A stretch of DNA of 64,000 bases from contig NZ_FQWK01000006.1 of assembly GCF_900129655.1 (NCBI RefSeq), positions 310,001 to 374,000 of the forward strand, in the 5' to 3' direction. Below are positions 36,992 through 45,619 of this stretch, one piece after another. This stretch comes from Bacteroides clarus YIT 12056. Lineage in GTDB: Bacteria > Bacteroidota > Bacteroidia > Bacteroidales > Bacteroidaceae. Position 1 is the stretch's first letter, and the number at the start of each line of letters is the position of its first letter. The notes beneath the pieces were generated by a model. It was not told where the DNA came from and did no database searches. It saw only the letters and a list, made by a program, of their open reading frames with translations. Position numbers and translations under genes: made by a program.

Positions 36992-38479
36992 TCAACCTTT
37001 GATTATATCTTCAAAGTCGGCTTCCAACTCCGCGTTCCGTTCAAAATCCCAAAGAGTCAGGCTGCGGAGTTGATAGAAATAATACCAATAGTAATAAAGT
37101 TCGGAGATGTGTTTCTGCCGGGCTTCGTCTTTGGAGTTCTGCGCATCGTTGAGGTCGAGGGTACTTATTTTACCAATCATAAAAGTCTCCACACTGGTCT
37201 TGTAACGTTTCTCGGCTATCAGGTCGGCTTCTTCGGCTATTTCCAGTTGTTGGGCTTGGTTATTGAAGTTTGCCACCAGCAAGAAGATGTCCTGATTGAA
37301 ATCCATTTGTTCCTGGCGGATTTTGGAAAGTACCACTTCACGGTTGCTCTTGGCCACCCTCACCTTGCCACGACGTTTTCCCCAGTCGAGGATAGGTATT
37401 TTTACACCGACTTTGACAATCTGGTTATCCAGTAAATTCTGATAGGCAGAGGAGAACTCATAGTTTTGTCCTGTATAGCCAACACTGGCAAACAAGTCTA
37501 TACTCCTTAAATTTCCACGTGCCGTAGCCACTTCATAATCTGCTTCCAACTGGCGGCGGCGTATATTCTGAGCAAACGAGTTGCGTTCCAAAGCTTTGTT
37601 CAGGACACGGTCATAGTCCATTTTAATGCCCGAAACGGAAGCGGGTATCACAGGGTTCAGTCCCTCGCTCTCCGACACGCCGAGGAATGAACGCAGCTGG
37701 AACATTTTGGCGTTCAGGGTGCTTTCGGCTTCGGTTACATCGGCTTTGCCTTGCAGGGAATTCAGTTTGAGCTGCAACAGGTCGTTTTCTGAAATCTGTC
37801 CCATTTTGCGTTTGGCAATGGCCACTTCATAAAGGCGGTCTGAGTTCGCTTTGTTTTGCTGCGCTGTGGCAAGCGCTTCCTTGGCCAATAATAGCTCGAA
37901 GAAATAAGTAATGGTTTTCATCGTTACTTCTTCCGTCGCGGAAATAAAGGAAGCTTTTGCCTCCGCATACCGGACCGGCTCGATACGGCGGTTCCACTTC
38001 AAACTGTTCACGCCGAATATAGGCTGCGTCAATTCAAGGCTTACGGGCACGGACATAAACTGTTTGTCACCGCCGGAACCCAATTGCTTGATGTAATCAA
38101 GGGAAGAGGCCAACGACAGTTTACCGCCTGTGAACCAGATATTCTGGTCGATAGAGAGCGCACCGGACAGCCCCAATGTATTGTTACGGACAAAGCTATA
38201 AGAACCGTCAGAATTCTGATAGGTGCTGTACGACTTGTTATAATTGGGTAATGTTCCTGTAAAGTTTACTTCGGGCAACAGGTCTGCACGGAAGGTACGG
38301 TATTCCCAATAGGCTGTTTTCAACTCGTTGAGCGCCACCGCGGCATCTACAGACTGGGTACGTGCCAATGCGATGGCTTCTGCCAGGGTTATGTCGCGTT
38401 CGTGCGTCAGAGTATCATTTTGTGCCGATGCAATTAGAGGCATCAAGAAACAGGCGGCGAGTAAAATATTCTTTTTCAT
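36992..38479 (-). CDS. TolC-family outer-membrane efflux protein
   Basis: Outer-membrane exit duct of a tripartite pump. A signal peptide (about 1-19, ending in ASAQ) is followed by the duplicated TolC coiled-coil pattern; repeats around 30-220 and 260-470 share the LALARTQSVDAAVA and ANFNNQAQQLEIAEEADLIAEKRYKT types. Length of 495 is normal. It is the first gene of a unit with the NtrC-type regulator and kinase, and has a sigma-54 promoter 30-50 nt upstream. No inner-membrane pump or fusion protein is in the window, so its partners are encoded elsewhere. Confidence 0.88.
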   Translation of the reverse strand: MKKNILLAACFLMPLIASAQNDTLTHERDITLAEAIALARTQSVDAAVALNELKTAYWEYRTFRADLLPEVNFTGTLPNYNKSYSTYQNSDGSYSFVRNNTLGLSGALSIDQNIWFTGGKLSLASSLDYIKQLGSGGDKQFMSVPVSLELTQPIFGVNSLKWNRRIEPVRYAEAKASFISATEEVTMKTITYFFELLLAKEALATAQQNKANSDRLYEVAIAKRKMGQISENDLLQLKLNSLQGKADVTEAESTLNAKMFQLRSFLGVSESEGLNPVIPASVSGIKMDYDRVLNKALERNSFAQNIRRRQLEADYEVATARGNLRSIDLFASVGYTGQNYEFSSAYQNLLDNQIVKVGVKIPILDWGKRRGKVRVAKSNREVVLSKIRQEQMDFNQDIFLLVANFNNQAQQLEIAEEADLIAEKRYKTSVETFMIGKISTLDLNDAQNSKDEARQKHISELYYYWYYFYQLRSLTLWDFERNAELEADFEDIIKG

Positions 38480-38510
38480 GTTCGGTCTTTAAAATTATCG
38501 CTGATAGAAA

Positions 38511-38526
38511 AGCAAAGAGTGTGCCA
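38511..38526 (-). promoter_or_regulatory. Sigma-54 (-24/-12) promoter of the tolC operon
   Basis: On the minus strand TTGGCACACTCTTTGCT matches TGGCAC-N5-TTGCW exactly (TGGCAC at 38526-38521, TTGC at 38515-38512). Transcription would start near 38500, about 20 nt before the tolC ATG. The operon encodes a sigma-54 activator. Confidence 0.75.
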
Positions 38527-38550
38527 AGCGGACAGGAAGGTATTACGCAA

Positions 38551-38580
38551 GGGGGAGTGTCCGAAATCGGACACTCCCCC
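38551..38580. promoter_or_regulatory. Palindromic activator-binding site upstream of the sigma-54 promoter
   Basis: GGGGGAGTGTCCGA and TCGGACACTCCCCC form a perfect 14-bp dyad with a 2-nt centre, about 65 nt before the predicted start site. Extra CGGAC half-sites are seen at about 38530 and 38592. This fits an upstream activating sequence for the NtrC-type regulator. Confidence 0.6.
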
Positions 38581-38618
38581 TGTTCGTTTGCGGACGGTTA
38601 ATAAGGATCCGGCAGTCT

Positions 38619-38807
38619 TTAAGGTTGAAAAGCTTTTATCATGCAATTCCGGGTAATGCACCGGATAAAAGCTCCTTTACATATTCTGCGTCTTGTAAGA
38701 GTAAAAGCTATGCATATAAGTCTTTCGCCCTTACAGGGCGTAACATTAACCGTACATATATTCCCGGGGTGTTACCCCGGCTGTATGATAAAAGGCTTTC
38801 AGCCTTG
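38619..38807. repeat. Nested palindromic repeat, copy C
   Basis: Diverged third copy of the element at 985-1432. The right half is almost unchanged (TTCCCGGGGTGTTACCCCGG, AAAAGGCTTTCAGCCTT). The left half has drifted (AAGGTTGAAAAGCTTTTATC, CCGGGTAATGCACCGG) but still pairs. It lies between hisB and tolC. Confidence 0.8.
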
Positions 38808-38825
38808 AACTCACTAAAATAGCGT

Positions 38826-39974
38826 TTACAGCACCCCCTTCGAGCTTGGTAATTCATAGTGATAGATATCACGTTTCACAGCCATTTTCAAGGCTCTTGC
38901 CAAGGCTTTGAAGATTCCCTCTATCTTATGGTGTTCATTCTGTCCTTCCGCTTTGATATTAAGATTCATCTTGGCAGCATCGCTTAATGATTTAAAGAAG
39001 TGCAGGAACATTTCCGTAGGCATCTCTCCTATTTTCTCACGCTTGAACTCGGCATCCCATACCAACCAGGGGCGCCCGCCGAAATCCAAGCATACCTGAC
39101 ACAGACAATCGTCCATGGGCAGTGCGTACCCGTAACGCTCTATACCGCGCTTGTTGCCCAAAGCCTGGTACAGACACTCGCCCAAAGCGAGGGCGGTATC
39201 TTCTATCGTGTGGTGCTCGTCCACTTCCAAATCACCTTTTACATGAATCGTCAGGTCCATACCGCCATGCTTGCCTATCTGTTCCAGCATATGGTCGAAA
39301 AAGCCAAGCCCGGTGTGAATATCACAATGGCCGTTACCGTCTAAATTTACAGCTACATAAATATCAGTTTCTTTCGTGGTACGGCGCACTTCCGCTTTCC
39401 GTTCGCCCGCAAAAAGAAATTCAGTGACCTTATCCCAATCCTTTGTCGCCAACACACAAACATCTTCCAAACCCTCACAGGCAGCTTCACCACCGGATGA
39501 TTTCGGTTTCAGCATATTCGTATCTTCCTGCAAGAGGATGGCACGGCACCCCAGGTTCTTCGCCAACTCCACATCCGTAGGACGGTCACCTATCACAAAA
39601 CTATTTGCCAAGTCGTATTCGGGACTGTCGAGATACTTCGTCAGCATACCGGTACGCGGCTTACGGGTCGGCGCATTATCTTCGGGCATGCTACGGTCTA
39701 TGCAGATATCATCGAACGTAATTCCCTCCCCTTCCAACGTCTTCATCATCAGATTATGTGCCGGCCAGAAAGTTTCTTCCGGGAAAGATGCCGTACCCAA
39801 CCCGTCCTGATTGGTAACCATCACAAACTCAAAATCCAGTTTGCTGCGAACAAAACCAAGATTACGCATCACTTTCGGATAAAACTCCAGTTTCTCCAAC
39901 GAATCCAACTGATAATCTACAGGCGGCTCGATAACCAACGTTCCGTCACGATCTATAAAAAGTACCTTCTTCAT
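38826..39974 (-). CDS. hisB: Bifunctional histidinol-phosphatase/imidazoleglycerol-phosphate dehydratase
   Basis: Two steps of histidine synthesis in one 382-residue protein. The N-terminal HAD domain (1 to about 165) has the nucleophile motif FIDRDGTLV. The C-terminal IGPD domain (about 195-382) has the metal-binding [13 protein letters not shown] and [21 protein letters not shown] blocks and [15 protein letters not shown]. The fused form resembles the enterobacterial enzyme. Last gene of hisGDCB, 10 nt after hisC. Confidence 0.95.
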   Translation of the reverse strand: MKKVLFIDRDGTLVIEPPVDYQLDSLEKLEFYPKVMRNLGFVRSKLDFEFVMVTNQDGLGTASFPEETFWPAHNLMMKTLEGEGITFDDICIDRSMPEDNAPTRKPRTGMLTKYLDSPEYDLANSFVIGDRPTDVELAKNLGCRAILLQEDTNMLKPKSSGGEAACEGLEDVCVLATKDWDKVTEFLFAGERKAEVRRTTKETDIYVAVNLDGNGHCDIHTGLGFFDHMLEQIGKHGGMDLTIHVKGDLEVDEHHTIEDTALALGECLYQALGNKRGIERYGYALPMDDCLCQVCLDFGGRPWLVWDAEFKREKIGEMPTEMFLHFFKSLSDAAKMNLNIKAEGQNEHHKIEGIFKALARALKMAVKRDIYHYELPSSKGVL

Positions 39975-39984
39975 ACTTTATACC

Positions 39985-41025
39985 TTATACTTTATATTTC
40001 CTCAACGCCTCAATCAACCTCTCATTCTCGTTTCTTGTACCTACCGTTACCCGCAGACAGTTTCCGCAAAGCGATACGGAATTACGGTTACGCACAATGA
40101 TGCCTTCGCCTACCAGATAATTATAAATCTTCACCGCATCCGTCACGCGGACCAAAAAGAAATTGGCATCAGAAGGAAACATTTTCACCGTACAAGGCAA
40201 TTTCGCAAACTCCTCTTCCAAGTTTCCGCGTTCCTCTTTCAATGTTTTTACCCAACGCTCTATTTCATAGTAACGGTGTAACATTTCTATCGCCTGTTTC
40301 TGCGTCAGCTGGTTCACATTATAAGGATACTTTATTTTGCTGAAAATCGAAATGATTTCCTGCGAAGCAAAAGCCATGCCTAAGCGTATGGCAGCACATC
40401 CCCATGCTTTGGAAAAGGTTTGGAGCACAATCAGATTAGGATATTTGTCCAGTTCTTCCAAGAAAGAAGGCGCTTCCGAAAAGTCGTTATAAGCCTCATC
40501 CAGTATCACCAGCCCGTCGAACTCACGGATGATCCGCTCAATCTCACTACGAAGCAAGTCGTTTCCCGTGGGGTTATTGGGAGAACAAAGGAAAATCAAC
40601 TTCGTATGCTCATCCGCAGCCGCCAGCAGCTTATCTGCCGAAAAGCGGAAATTTTCATCCAGCAATACTTTGCGGTACTCCACATCATTTACTTCCGCAC
40701 ATACCTGATACATACCGTATGTAGGGTCTATAGCCACCACATTATCTATACGCGGCTCGCAAAAAGCACGGAATACAAGGTCTATCGCCTCATCACTGCC
40801 ATTTCCCAAAAAAATATGCTCGGGACGTACTTTCTTTATTTTCGACAGTTCTTTCTTTAGCTCCCGTTGCATCGGATCCGGATAACGATTGTGCGGCATA
40901 TTGTACGGATTTTCGTTTGCATCGAGAAAAACGGATGCGGCAGCGCCGTTATATTCATCACGTGCCGAAGAGTAAGGCTTCAGGCGCCACACATTCGGTC
41001 GGGTCAGTTCTTCTAAAGTTCTCAT
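39985..41025 (-). CDS. hisC: Histidinol-phosphate aminotransferase
   Basis: PLP aminotransferase of 346 residues making histidinol phosphate from imidazole-acetol phosphate. Diagnostic blocks are [40 protein letters not shown] and the PLP lysine in [19 protein letters not shown]. Third gene of the operon. The 63-nt gap to hisD contains the AT-rich CAATTCTCAACTCTCAATT motif. Confidence 0.95.
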   Translation of the reverse strand: MRTLEELTRPNVWRLKPYSSARDEYNGAAASVFLDANENPYNMPHNRYPDPMQRELKKELSKIKKVRPEHIFLGNGSDEAIDLVFRAFCEPRIDNVVAIDPTYGMYQVCAEVNDVEYRKVLLDENFRFSADKLLAAADEHTKLIFLCSPNNPTGNDLLRSEIERIIREFDGLVILDEAYNDFSEAPSFLEELDKYPNLIVLQTFSKAWGCAAIRLGMAFASQEIISIFSKIKYPYNVNQLTQKQAIEMLHRYYEIERWVKTLKEERGNLEEEFAKLPCTVKMFPSDANFFLVRVTDAVKIYNYLVGEGIIVRNRNSVSLCGNCLRVTVGTRNENERLIEALRKYKV

Positions 41026-41084
41026 GGACAGAAAGAATTTATTTACGGGTTATAAATTATGAATGATGAAGTATTATTTTTTTA

Positions 41085-41107
41085 ATTTTCAATTCTCAAC
41101 TCTCAAT
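41085..41107. repeat. AT-rich GAATTGAGAATT-type motif at the hisD end
   Basis: TTTTCAATTCTCAACTCTCAA overlaps the hisD stop (C-terminus RVEN) and fills part of the hisD-hisC gap; related to copies at 3330 and 33980. Confidence 0.55.
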
Positions 41108-42381
41108 TTATCAAGTCTGACGGTTACCGCATTCTTATGCGCATCCAAATGCTCGTTGGCAGCCATTTCCTCTATAGCCGGACCAATCGTGCGTATTCCT
41201 TCCGGTTTAATCTCTTGGAAAGTAATCTTGCGTATGAAGCTATCGAGACTGACGCCGCTATATGCTTTGGCATAACCATTGGTAGGCAGCGTATGGTTGG
41301 TGCCCGAAGCGTAGTCTCCTGCGCTTTCCGGAGTGAGAGAGCCCAAGAATACCGAACCGGCATTAATCACCCGCTCCGCAACGGACATATAATCCACCGT
41401 TTCGATGATGAGATGTTCCGGTGCATAGGAATTGGTCAGTTCGATGGCTTCGTCCATATCACGTACTACAATCAGCTTACTGTTGACAAGAGACTTTTCC
41501 GCAATCTCCTTGCGGGGCAACAAAGCCAACTGACGCTCCACTTCTTCTTTCACCGCCTGCTGCAATGCCCGGGAAGTGGTAATCAGTATCGCCTGGCTGT
41601 CTACACCATGTTCTGCCTGGCTCAGCAAGTCGGCAGCCACAAAAGACGGATTGGCAGTTTCATCCGCCAACACTTCCACTTCCGAAGGACCGGCCGGCAT
41701 ATCAATAGCTACATCACGCAAACCCACCAATTGTTTGGCAGCCGTTACATATTGATTGCCCGGACCGAATATCTTATATACTTTCGGCACGCTTTCCGTA
41801 CCATAGGCCATTGCCGCAATGGCTTGCACACCGCCGGCTTTGAAAATACGGTTTACTCCCGCCACCTTAGCCGCAAACAAAACGGCAGGGTGTACTTTTC
41901 CATCCTTACCCGGAGGAGTACAAAGCACTATCTCCTTACATCCTGCAATCTTTGCCGGAACAGCCAGCATCAACACGGTAGAAAAAAGCGGAGCCGTTCC
42001 GCCGGGAATGTACAATCCGACTTTCTCTATGGCAACCGCCTTCTGCCAACAAGTAACTCCCGGTTGAGTTTCCACCCGTTTACCTTCGAAGCGCTGTGCC
42101 GCATGAAAGGTCTCAATATTCTGTTTGGCCAGACGAATGGCTTTTTTCAGTTCCTCGCCCACCAATGTTTCCGCTTCCGCCTGCTCTTCTTCCGTCACAG
42201 CCAATGCGGTCAACGCCACTTTATCAAATTTTTCTTCGTATTCCAATACGGCGCGGTCGCCTTCCGCTTTCACACGGTCTATAATACTCCGTACCGTATC
42301 GAAGAGATTTTCCGTGTTCATCACCGGACGTTTCAGCAATTCCGTCCATTGAGATTTATCAGGATTAGTTATTAAGTTCAT
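41089..42381 (-). CDS. hisD: Histidinol dehydrogenase
   Basis: Zinc enzyme oxidising histidinol to histidine in the last two steps. The 430 residues contain the family blocks GLYIPGGTAPLFSTVLM, KIFGPGNQYVTAAKQLV, AIDMPAGPSEVEVLADETANPSFVAADLLSQAEHG and GDYASGTNHTLPTNGYA. Length is normal. It is the second gene of hisGDCB, 11 nt after hisG. The last codons (RVEN) come from an intergenic-type AT-rich repeat, so the C-terminus is probably a recent extension. Confidence 0.95.
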   Translation of the reverse strand: MNLITNPDKSQWTELLKRPVMNTENLFDTVRSIIDRVKAEGDRAVLEYEEKFDKVALTALAVTEEEQAEAETLVGEELKKAIRLAKQNIETFHAAQRFEGKRVETQPGVTCWQKAVAIEKVGLYIPGGTAPLFSTVLMLAVPAKIAGCKEIVLCTPPGKDGKVHPAVLFAAKVAGVNRIFKAGGVQAIAAMAYGTESVPKVYKIFGPGNQYVTAAKQLVGLRDVAIDMPAGPSEVEVLADETANPSFVAADLLSQAEHGVDSQAILITTSRALQQAVKEEVERQLALLPRKEIAEKSLVNSKLIVVRDMDEAIELTNSYAPEHLIIETVDYMSVAERVINAGSVFLGSLTPESAGDYASGTNHTLPTNGYAKAYSGVSLDSFIRKITFQEIKPEGIRTIGPAIEEMAANEHLDAHKNAVTVRLDKLRVEN

Positions 42382-42392
42382 ACCATTAGCGT

Positions 42393-43244
42393 TTAAAGTA
42401 TCATTTTTTCAATCGGCAACACCAAAATGCCTTCTGCACCCAATGCCTTCAGTTTACCGATAATTTCCCAAAAACATTTCTCATCCAGCACCGTATGTAC
42501 GGAACACCAGCCCTCTTGCGCCAACGGCATCACCGTAGGACTTTTCATACCCGGCAGTACGGCTATGATTTCATCCAGTTTTTCTTTCGGCGCATTCATC
42601 AACACGTATTTCTTGTCTTCCGCCGTCTTTACCGCATTCATACGGAACAACAACTCATTCAGAATCTCTTTCTTCTCCTCACTCATATTCTTGTTACCAA
42701 TCAACAGAGCTTCGGACTTCATCACCACTTCCACTTCTTTCAGGCGGTTGCTCACCAAAGTAGAACCGGAACTTACAATATCAAAAATCGCATCGGCCAG
42801 ACCGATACCCGGAGAAACCTCTACCGAACCGGTAATCACGTGTATTTCCGCTTTCACTCCCTGTTCTTTGAGATACCGGGAAAGAATGCCGGGATACGAA
42901 GTGGCAATCTTCTTACCCTCAAACCACTGCGGACCCGAATATTCAATATCTTTAGGCAAGGCCAGTGACAAACGGCATTTGCTGAATCCCAAACGTTTTA
43001 CAATCTCGGCATCTTCCGCCTTTTCCATGAACTCGTTTTCACCGACAATACCCAAATCGGCAACTCCCGTAGCTACTGTTTGAGGAATATCATCGTCGCG
43101 CAAAAACAATACTTCCAAAGGAAAGTTGGAAGACTGTACCAGTAACGTGCGTTTCGTTGCGCTTAGTTTAATATCCGATTCTTCAAGGAACGACATTGTT
43201 TCGTCAAAAAGACGGCCTTTGGCCTGTACTGCAATTCTTAACAT
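42393..43244 (-). CDS. hisG: ATP phosphoribosyltransferase, long form
   Basis: First, committed step of histidine synthesis. At 283 residues this is the long HisG with its own C-terminal regulatory domain (about 205-283, SPTVMPLAQEGWCSVHTVLDE), so no HisZ partner is needed and feedback inhibition by histidine is expected. Catalytic-domain blocks include GVADLGIVGENEF and GIGLADAIFDIVSSGSTLVSN. It is preceded by a leader peptide and attenuator at 43274-43406. Confidence 0.95.
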   Translation of the reverse strand: MLRIAVQAKGRLFDETMSFLEESDIKLSATKRTLLVQSSNFPLEVLFLRDDDIPQTVATGVADLGIVGENEFMEKAEDAEIVKRLGFSKCRLSLALPKDIEYSGPQWFEGKKIATSYPGILSRYLKEQGVKAEIHVITGSVEVSPGIGLADAIFDIVSSGSTLVSNRLKEVEVVMKSEALLIGNKNMSEEKKEILNELLFRMNAVKTAEDKKYVLMNAPKEKLDEIIAVLPGMKSPTVMPLAQEGWCSVHTVLDEKCFWEIIGKLKALGAEGILVLPIEKMIL

Positions 43245-43273
43245 GATATTATTTATATTTTATGGTTTGCTAA

Positions 43274-43311
43274 TAAAAAAACGAGGTTTACCAATGTTCG
43301 GTAAGCCTCGT
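43274..43311 (-). terminator. his operon attenuator terminator
   Basis: On the minus strand ACGAGGCTTACC (43311-43300) and GGTAAACCTCGT (43292-43281) form a 12-bp stem with one G-U pair and a 7-nt loop, followed by seven T. It lies between the leader peptide and hisG. UUCGGUGGGC at 43358-43349 can pair over 10 bp (two G-U) with GCUUACCGAA of the terminator 5' arm, forming an antiterminator. Confidence 0.85.
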
Positions 43312-43358
43312 TAATTATATGTTCTTCGTGATACACATATCCTCATACGCCCACCGAA

Positions 43359-43406
43359 TTATTCGTCAGGATGATAATGGTGATGATGTGTAACGATATT
43401 CTTCAT
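43359..43406 (-). CDS. hisL: Histidine operon leader peptide
   Basis: Fifteen codons encode MKNIVTHHHHYHPDE, with five histidines among six consecutive codons. The start is 17-20 nt after the expected transcription start of the promoter at 43430-43461, and the stop precedes the antiterminator strand. Ribosome stalling at His codons when His-tRNA is scarce would let the antiterminator form and allow hisGDCB transcription. The peptide itself is not expected to have another function. Confidence 0.9.
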   Translation of the reverse strand: MKNIVTHHHHYHPDE

Positions 43407-43429
43407 GTTTTTTCTATTTTTCAATGCGA

Positions 43430-43461
43430 CAAATGTAAACGATTTGTTTTAAACAACCAAA
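43430..43461 (-). promoter_or_regulatory. his operon promoter
   Basis: Minus-strand TTTG (43461-43458), 20-nt spacer, TACATTTG (43437-43430), directly before the leader peptide. Confidence 0.75.
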
Positions 43462-43499
43462 GATTTATCACAAAAAGTTTATTTTTTCTTTCATTTTTA

Positions 43500-43991
43500 T
43501 CAAATAAGCGGTAAGATTTCATCCGGTTCTACATCACAATGATGAAAACACATTTCCTTTTCCGCCTTTTCCTGCGGGAAAGTAAAGTAGGTGCATGTAG
43601 CTTCCGTACAGAGTTCGCCCATGCTGTTATACAATCTCGCTTCTATAATGGCAATATTACGTTTCTGTTCACGCAGCGACGCACGCAATACCACATGCGT
43701 ATCATTGGTCGATATGGACTTACGAAAACGGGTTTCCATTTTAGAGGTCACTCCCCCGGTCTGCAATTTACGAAATACCACCCAACCGCAAATCTCATCC
43801 AGCAATACGGACTGGATACCCCCATGCAACGTATTCAACCATCCCTGGTACTCCGGACGGGGCTTCCAGATACTCACTACTTCATCACCGTCCTCATAGA
43901 ATTCCATTCTTACACCTGCCTCATTATCGGGAGAACAACCAAAGCAATTATAGCCTTCCATGTTTTTCCATGGGTTGATAATCTTCTTCAT
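43500..43991 (-). CDS. PaaI-family hot-dog thioesterase
   Basis: Acyl-CoA thioesterase-like protein of 163 residues. The N-terminal NCFGCSPDNEAGVRMEF and the hot-dog helix block YQGWLNTLHGGIQSVLLDEICGWVVF are typical of the PaaI/THEM4-like group. Substrate unknown. It ends just upstream of the his promoter and starts 24 nt after the YD-repeat-like gene, on the same strand. Confidence 0.82.
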   Translation of the reverse strand: MKKIINPWKNMEGYNCFGCSPDNEAGVRMEFYEDGDEVVSIWKPRPEYQGWLNTLHGGIQSVLLDEICGWVVFRKLQTGGVTSKMETRFRKSISTNDTHVVLRASLREQKRNIAIIEARLYNSMGELCTEATCTYFTFPQEKAEKEMCFHHCDVEPDEILPLI

Positions 43992-44014
43992 ACCATATTT
44001 TTTTAATTGATGAC

Positions 44015-45460
44015 TTATTCTTCGTAGTAAACATATTTTCTTTCCTCATACAAGACCGGAATATCATCCACATACTTGATTCGTATCTTCCAGTTTCCTT
44101 TCTCGTCCCTATGAAATTTATAAACAAACTTCTCTTCGGGCTGTCCTGCAGGCTGTTCCGTTCCGGAAATCACTTCGCCCTTTTTATTATACTGATAGGT
44201 ATATCTGTCGAGTTTATCCTCCGGCAGCAGAATCTCCTCGCTCGTCATACGTTGCCTGAAATTCCAGGTACGGCGATAAGGATAGACATTTTCGGTAGAC
44301 GAAGTTATTACTTTTCGTCCAATCCGTTGTCCATAAGAATCATAAAAGTAACGATAGTCCTCACTTTTTGTTCCATCCTTCTCATATACAGTTTCCTGCA
44401 TACGGTTCCCTTCCCAATCATGACGGTAAACGACTTTCCCCGTCTGTTCGGACTTTTCATTATATATCGCGCCGCTTTTGCAATAACCTTCATCACCGTA
44501 TTGGTACTCTATATACTTCGTCAATGCACCTGCGGGTGTCCGATGTTCTTCCTTCTGCAGCTTTCCATTCTCACCGTACTCATACTTCACTGTTTTTACA
44601 GATACGCCTTTTTCCGTGAAAGCTTCATCACTGATAATCCTGCCTTGAGCATCAAACTCATAAGCAAAAAAATGTCCTTGTTTTTTGCCTCTAAGAACAG
44701 TTTCCACTCCCATGGGAACAGCAATATATGAATACTGTCGAACACTCTTCACTTTATCCTGAAGCGCCAATCGCCCCCAATCGCTTTCCATTCCTTCATA
44801 AATAATACTGCGCTTGGTGATATAGGTAGGATGACCGTCCAATGCAAAACCCGTTCTTTGCGTCCAATTGCCATATTCATCCTTTTCCACGATTTTCTGC
44901 ATCGGCCTCTTTGCTTTCCGCCAGGACTTCATATAGTTGAGCGACTCCCTTTTAAGCTTAGTCGTATCATCCAGCTCCACAACGCGAGCTTCACTTGCTC
45001 TTCGGTCATCAAATATTTTCTTTTGCACTTTTCCATCGGTATCATATATAGCTGTCACTATCCCAATCGTATCTTGCCGACCATTCATAGTAGTAATGGT
45101 ACTCAATCTTCCCTCCGCATCATATCCATATCCCCATACATAACAAAGCAGACCTTCCCGTTTTGTCCCTACATATATTTCTTTCACAACTTTTCCGTCC
45201 GCATCGTATCTATAAATAATTTTATGCAAAGGAGACCTGTCGGGAGCCAATAAATTCTCCACAGACATACGTCCCTCGTTATCATATTTCACAAAATAGA
45301 TATTATCCACTATATTTCCGGTCGTCCATATCGTATCTTTCTGTACAGCCTTGTATACCGTTATACGTGCACTTCGTATAATTGGGGTATCTTGCGCATA
45401 GGTGGTAATAAAGCCAGATAGCAGAATTCCGATTAATAGGTATATTCTATGAAAATTCAT
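44015..45460 (-). CDS. Exported YD-repeat-like protein of unknown function
   Basis: The 481-residue protein has a signal peptide (about 1-22, ending in TYA-Q). The rest consists of repeated beta units of the form Y-x-Y-D-x-x-G-x-[LV] (IYRYDADGKVVKEIY, YGYDAEGRLSTI, YEYGENGKLQKE, YQYNKKGEVISG). They resemble RHS/YD or toxin-antidote-like repeats but lack a core and toxin domain, and have no Cys or catalytic motif. A periplasmic or surface structural role is possible. A -7 box lies at 45520-45527. Confidence 0.6.
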   Translation of the reverse strand: MNFHRIYLLIGILLSGFITTYAQDTPIIRSARITVYKAVQKDTIWTTGNIVDNIYFVKYDNEGRMSVENLLAPDRSPLHKIIYRYDADGKVVKEIYVGTKREGLLCYVWGYGYDAEGRLSTITTMNGRQDTIGIVTAIYDTDGKVQKKIFDDRRASEARVVELDDTTKLKRESLNYMKSWRKAKRPMQKIVEKDEYGNWTQRTGFALDGHPTYITKRSIIYEGMESDWGRLALQDKVKSVRQYSYIAVPMGVETVLRGKKQGHFFAYEFDAQGRIISDEAFTEKGVSVKTVKYEYGENGKLQKEEHRTPAGALTKYIEYQYGDEGYCKSGAIYNEKSEQTGKVVYRHDWEGNRMQETVYEKDGTKSEDYRYFYDSYGQRIGRKVITSSTENVYPYRRTWNFRQRMTSEEILLPEDKLDRYTYQYNKKGEVISGTEQPAGQPEEKFVYKFHRDEKGNWKIRIKYVDDIPVLYEERKYVYYEE

Positions 45461-45570
45461 ACTCTTGTTACGTGTTTTTCATTCATCATTCTTCTTATAA
45501 AAGCATCGCTAAAGTTTTACAAACGTATGCAAATTTCAGAAAATAAAAAAGGAAAAGAACATATTCCGTT

Positions 45571-45609
45571 CTTTATTATACGGAAATTTTATATCTTCGT
45601 ATAATAAAG
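45571..45609. promoter_or_regulatory. Inverted repeat over the promoter of the DUF4421 gene
   Basis: CTTTATTATACG (45571-45582) is the perfect complement of CGTATAATAAAG (45598-45609). A near-consensus -7 box TATCTTCG (45592-45599) lies between and at the edge of the arms. It is suited to a dimeric regulator. Confidence 0.5.
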
Positions 45610-45619
45610 CAATGATAGG

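Noticed and set aside
41137..42375. 412-codon ORF on the plus strand opposite hisD
   Set aside because: It is a shadow of a clear hisD gene, lacks domain patterns and is low in complexity.
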